From assembly GCA_029940115.1 (NCBI GenBank), contig JAOZRQ010000269.1, forward strand, positions 1 to 8,243: a DNA stretch of 8,243 bases, written 5' to 3'. Numbering within the stretch: position 1 is the stretch's first letter; the number at the start of each line of letters is the position of its first letter. Shown in pieces: positions 6,601 through 8,243 of the stretch. Below the pieces are notes generated by a model. It made no database searches and was not told where the DNA came from. It was given only the letters and a program-made list of their open reading frames with translations. The position numbers and the translations under genes were made by a program. This DNA comes from Desulfobacterales bacterium (GTDB lineage: Bacteria; Desulfobacterota; Desulfobacteria; Desulfobacterales; 4be13).

Positions 6601-7986
6601 GTTGAGGTTGTCGGTCTTCTCCCAAACAGTGGTCCAAGTTGCGCCGCTGTCTGTGCTGACATCCGCCTTGGCGGTTCCGCCGGCCTGAAAATAGAGAAAG
6701 GTGGAGAATTTCAGATTCACGGCAGAAAAGCTGGTGAGATTCAGCAGAGGGGTGATGAGTTCCGTGTTGATCGCCTCGCCCCGCATCCCATCGGCAAGGG
6801 CAAATTTGCTCTCCGCGTCCAATCCGAGTTCGCCTATACGGTTATTCGGATCGTCAAAGACCCATTCATAATTGCCGCTGCTCTTCTTTACCTCCCAGTC
6901 CGCGGGCTTGGCTTCTGCGTCGAAGTTCTCCGACAGGGAAGTGAGCCCCTGACACGCGGCGATTTCCGCTTGGACGACATTGCTCGGTTCCGAATCCCCT
7001 GCGGTATTGCTGGCCAAGACCCGGTAATAGTAGGTTGTGTCGCAGGCGAGCGTGTCGGTGTCCGTGAGGGTGGTTGTATCCTTCTTGAGACTGGCGATGT
7101 TTGAGAAATCGCTGTCGCTATTAGTTGATCGTTCAACCTTGAAGCTGGTCGCATTACTGCCGCTGTAGTTCCACTTCAGGGAAACCTGAGTGCCGTCAAT
7201 AGTGGCATCTAAGTGGTCAGGAACAGACGTGGGCGACGAGATGCCGCTTATCTCCACATCGTCTATCTGCCAGAACATGTCCTCATTGGCGTCATGATAA
7301 TGGAAGCGCACCATCACTTCGGACTTTCCGCCAGCATCGCTTGATATATCCAAGATGACGGTGGCGTTGATCGCCGTGATGGCCTGACTCCATACCGTGT
7401 TCCAAGTGGTGCCGCCATCCCCGCTGACATCCACATCCGCCTTTGAGTCTCCGTAGGGTTCATAGTATGTTTTGAAGGTCAACTGAACGGCTGGGGCTTG
7501 GGAGAGGTCTGTCAGACGGGTACGCAGCTCGGTATCCATATCCACCGCGCCAGCGGATTGGCTGTCGGCAATGGCGAAGTTGCCGTCACCGCCGGAACGA
7601 TTGTTCCCGGCACCCTGATCGAAACGCCATTCGGTGTCGCCCGTACTCTCCACTGTCCACCCCAGGGGGGTTCCGGTGGTGTCAAATGGTTCGTTGATAC
7701 TTGTGGCAGGCGTGTCCAAGATCACCTTTCTCAAAATATAGATCACCTCGGCTACGCCGATTTGGTCGTCTCCATTTGCATCGGCGGCTTTCACCGCATC
7801 TGAGGGCAGACCCACCAAAGCCTTCAGCGCGGTGATGGCATCAGCCAACTCCACAGTCCCTTTATTGTCCACATCTCCCGGAGACGTGGCGGCGACTGCT
7901 CCTGGTCCCGCCGAAACAAAGGTAAGACAGGTCAGTATTGCCAAAGCAACCAGAATCCTTTTTCTCTTCATGTTGTTCTTGCTCAT
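3676..7986 (-). CDS. Secreted CLCA-like metalloprotease/VWA protein with dockerin and duplicated jelly-roll/Fn3 modules
   Basis: Predicted exported 1436-aa protein. The start at 7986 is chosen because AGGAGG lies 4 nt upstream; an in-frame ATG at 8004 would place that site inside the gene. Residues 1-33 form a signal peptide (KRKR, hydrophobic core, AVAA). Residues 37-89 hold two EF-hand-like loops (GDVDNKGTVELAD, DANGDDQIGVAEV), dockerin-like. Jelly-roll (MAM-like) domains lie at about 97-248 and 349-504, each followed by an Fn3 domain (254-341, 508-596; both contain TTYYYRV). From about 600 a zincin-like region carries HEWGH at 717-721 and DE at 728-729, matching the HExxHxxxGxxDE pattern of CLCA proteins except Ser for Gly. 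A VWA domain (868-1045) follows, then a CLCA-like beta region ending in MANDGIYAYIFTPHTDGDYH, then a PPC-like domain (1290-1430). In animals CLCA proteins are secreted and self-cleaving; proteolysis here is inference. No membrane anchor is visible at the C-terminus. Substrate unknown. Confidence 0.88.
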   Translation of the reverse strand: MSKNNMKRKRILVALAILTCLTFVSAGPGAVAATSPGDVDNKGTVELADAITALKALVGLPSDAVKAADANGDDQIGVAEVIYILRKVILDTPATSINEPFDTTGTPLGWTVESTGDTEWRFDQGAGNNRSGGDGNFAIADSQSAGAVDMDTELRTRLTDLSQAPAVQLTFKTYYEPYGDSKADVDVSGDGGTTWNTVWSQAITAINATVILDISSDAGGKSEVMVRFHYHDANEDMFWQIDDVEISGISSPTSVPDHLDATIDGTQVSLKWNYSGSNATSFKVERSTNSDSDFSNIASLKKDTTTLTDTDTLACDTTYYYRVLASNTAGDSEPSNVVQAEIAACQGLTSLSENFDAEAKPADWEVKKSSGNYEWVFDDPNNRIGELGLDAESKFALADGMRGEAINTELITPLLNLTSFSAVNLKFSTFLYFQAGGTAKADVSTDSGATWTTVWEKTDNLNHVPFDEQTVDISDKVGGRSDVKIRFHADDLSAVWIVDDVQLETMGNPDAPTDLEVAQGSGGVVNLSWNGEETSDFEIERSAETNANWGQIDSVSGGVTTYVDSNVKGNTTYYYRVRASNAAGTSDTTNEANITTSDRSVVTYDITVSYYDTAENTEAKKATLENCFNYFADAVYESSNGANKIGQITFYTGGNWSDKADVVWVESCHPNAYISGYARAEGPYKRIEMCDVFTNAGINFLDGDETSQIQAGYIIGHEWGHYFYSLYDEYVGSTDASSISSPSSDDIAVENSIMNSQYKAVNGDFEWLNFSTPLNNNTETNAQYRVYGASAWETLVRTVSEDPRDGSRSNAAVRIYHAELQDVAPGSGEAPSTQLQWPAGAGQDEARSELNFVWADMDTGKRQDVAAGGVVRVVLIDCSKGMTPERLRNAKAAVAQLVKQTPVGDAVGIISFDRSVTTVYSLKTIGAQTDKPDIITAINEITIGTEGANLGEALQTALTALETNAPKHSNRVVYLITPGRDITGTLRPLSVIPAYEEAFVELYTFGYGAGDRATELMKAVAEQTGGTYRFIGEADELKKAMDKAQKETSPLVLVNIKTGWKVLESNETYHIPIYIDETLGEFGLYLYYLTDQEFAGFTLTDPSGDSYPIPPKDFSIPDPDEWGWTQETTCFHLVDTPAAGEWRITVETLDKPVPIFYWIDAAMEKNQLTYTATVESVLGDEIAYPDPILLSASVGKDFLITGAVVEGIIELPDGNTQSFIMSDDGVRPDAMANDGIYAYIFTPHTDGDYHVTVRFGSSDGTAKFSNYGVNFAPDQNGNVPAPSVWDVGENFERFAELQVHVTGTLPDDHSDWHHENPTVLPPNNRPVPGRIDLADDVDTFVITVPDDYEGELILRIDNLGMGMDPFLYIFAKDWSWKRDAMFEVEPEPDDSLRVPLYVMPGETFYVEVRHLDDTAETGLYNISAGPRLVNETRGEI

Positions 7987-7990
7987 AATT

Positions 7991-7996
7991 CCTCCT
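7991..7996 (-). promoter_or_regulatory. Ribosome binding site deciding the start of the secreted CLCA-like gene
   Basis: AGGAGG on the minus strand, 4 nt before ATG 7986. It lies within the extended frame from ATG 8004, so 7986 is preferred. A third in-frame ATG at 7971 is too far from the site (19 nt). Confidence 0.75.
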
Positions 7997-8007
7997 GGTT
8001 TCATTCT

Positions 8008-8058
8008 TCATGCTTTGTTTTTCACCCTGCATCCTTCATCCTTGATATTCGTTTCCAT
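8008..8058 (-). CDS. Possible 16-aa leader peptide upstream of the secreted protein gene
   Basis: Reads METNIKDEGCRVKNKA and stops at 8010-8008, 21 nt before ATG 7986. Its start codon at 8058 follows AGGAGGTGAT (8070-8061), a ten-base match to the anti-Shine-Dalgarno complement, with 6 nt between the AGGAGG core and ATG; this is stronger than the site of the large gene itself. It has no run of a single amino acid typical of attenuation leaders. The stretch also looks like a low-complexity spacer (GGATGAAGGATG), so the ORF may be fortuitous even if the ribosome site is real. Confidence 0.35.
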   Translation of the reverse strand: METNIKDEGCRVKNKA

Positions 8059-8060
8059 GA

Positions 8061-8070
8061 ATCACCTCCT
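8061..8070 (-). promoter_or_regulatory. Near-perfect extended Shine-Dalgarno sequence
   Basis: AGGAGGTGAT matches ten consecutive bases of the complement of the 16S rRNA 3' end. It precedes ATG 8058 and not the large gene, implying translation initiation in the leader. Confidence 0.55.
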
Positions 8071-8080
8071 GATTTTCTGT

Positions 8081-8243
8081 GTACAGGAAAAAAAAAGTGA
8101 TTTGAGGAAAGAAACCCGGCTTTTTCTTGCAGTCAGAAAGTCGCCCCGTTTGGGAAAAAGCCGGGTTTCTGGAACATTCCCGATTTTTTGTACAGGAAAA
8201 AAAAAGTGATTTGAGGAAAGAAACCCGGCTTTTTCTTGCAGTC
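8081..8243. repeat. 54-bp perfect direct repeat (8081-8134, 8190-8243), period 109, cut by the window edge
   Basis: The two copies begin GTACAGGAAAAAAAAAGTG and end TTTTTCTTGCAGTC, and are identical over all 54 bases, including a nine-A run. The 55-bp spacer 8135-8189 is not repeated within the window. The second copy ends exactly at the window edge, so the repeat may be longer or continue as a tandem array. Nothing in it looks coding. Confidence 0.9.
8111..8169. repeat. 16-bp perfect inverted repeat GAAACCCGGCTTTTTC / GAAAAAGCCGGGTTTC
   Basis: Arms 8111-8126 and 8154-8169, loop 27 nt. The left arm is inside the 54-bp repeat, so the same arm recurs at 8220-8235 and can pair with 8154-8169 in the other direction (loop 50 nt). 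On the minus strand a nine-T run follows at 8096-8088; on the plus strand a T-run follows at 8184-8189. It could act as a transcription terminator for a neighbour outside the window, or be a dispersed palindromic repeat of the kind common in cyanobacteria and Desulfobacterota. Confidence 0.75.

Noticed and set aside
6523..7104. 193-codon plus-strand ORF and other plus-strand ORFs opposite the secreted protein gene
   Set aside because: They are antisense shadows of a gene with clear domain homology; none has a recognisable domain or a good ribosome site.
7832..8209. 125-codon plus-strand ORF across the leader region
   Set aside because: It spans the antisense of the signal peptide and the repeats; its HPSSLIF-type sequence is typical of translated low-complexity spacer.

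Overview
All genes in this window read on the minus strand, so the order of transcription runs from high to low coordinates. The content suggests a large-genome environmental bacterium with a repeat-rich chromosome. The dockerin-bearing secreted protein, the STAND/TIR protein, the TerY-type kinase remnant and the many short palindromic intergenic repeats together resemble what is seen in filamentous or magnetotactic Desulfobacterota (Desulfonema- or Magnetomorum-like) and cyanobacteria. That taxonomic guess is an inference from protein flavour only. No marker gene is present.

Region by region, in transcription order. (1) 8243-7987 is a leader with a 54-bp perfect direct repeat, a 16-bp perfect inverted repeat, and a 16-codon ORF behind a near-perfect Shine-Dalgarno sequence. 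(2) 7986-3676 encodes a secreted protein of 1436 aa: signal peptide, dockerin-like EF-hand pair, two copies of a jelly-roll plus Fn3 module, a CLCA-like zincin with HEWGH, a VWA domain with a degenerate metal site, a CLCA-like C-terminal beta region and a PPC-like domain. (3) 3675-3553 is a 123-bp spacer with two small palindromes. (4) 3552-3190 is a short P-loop ORF overlapping the next gene by 11 bp. (5) 3200-1245 encodes a 651-aa protein with an N-terminal STAND-associated domain, a central TIR domain and a C-terminal ATPase-like region that has lost its Walker A motif. (6) 1227-443 is a chimeric or decayed locus: a well-initiated but unrecognised 5' end joined out of frame to the C-terminal half of a Ser/Thr kinase of the TerY-associated type, with a zinc ribbon and a possible FHA-like tail. 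(7) 442-1 is non-coding and dense with nested inverted repeats and a heptamer tandem array.

How they may work together: genes 4 to 6 are tightly packed and probably one transcript. A P-loop module, a TIR/pseudo-ATPase and a kinase remnant form a plausible NTP-dependent conflict (defence) cassette, possibly partly decayed. The large CLCA-like secreted protein is probably functionally unrelated and acts outside the cytoplasm. The least ordinary items are the bacterial CLCA-like architecture, the split arrangement in which the P-loop sits in a separate small ORF upstream of a P-loop-less TIR protein, and the kinase fusion junction.
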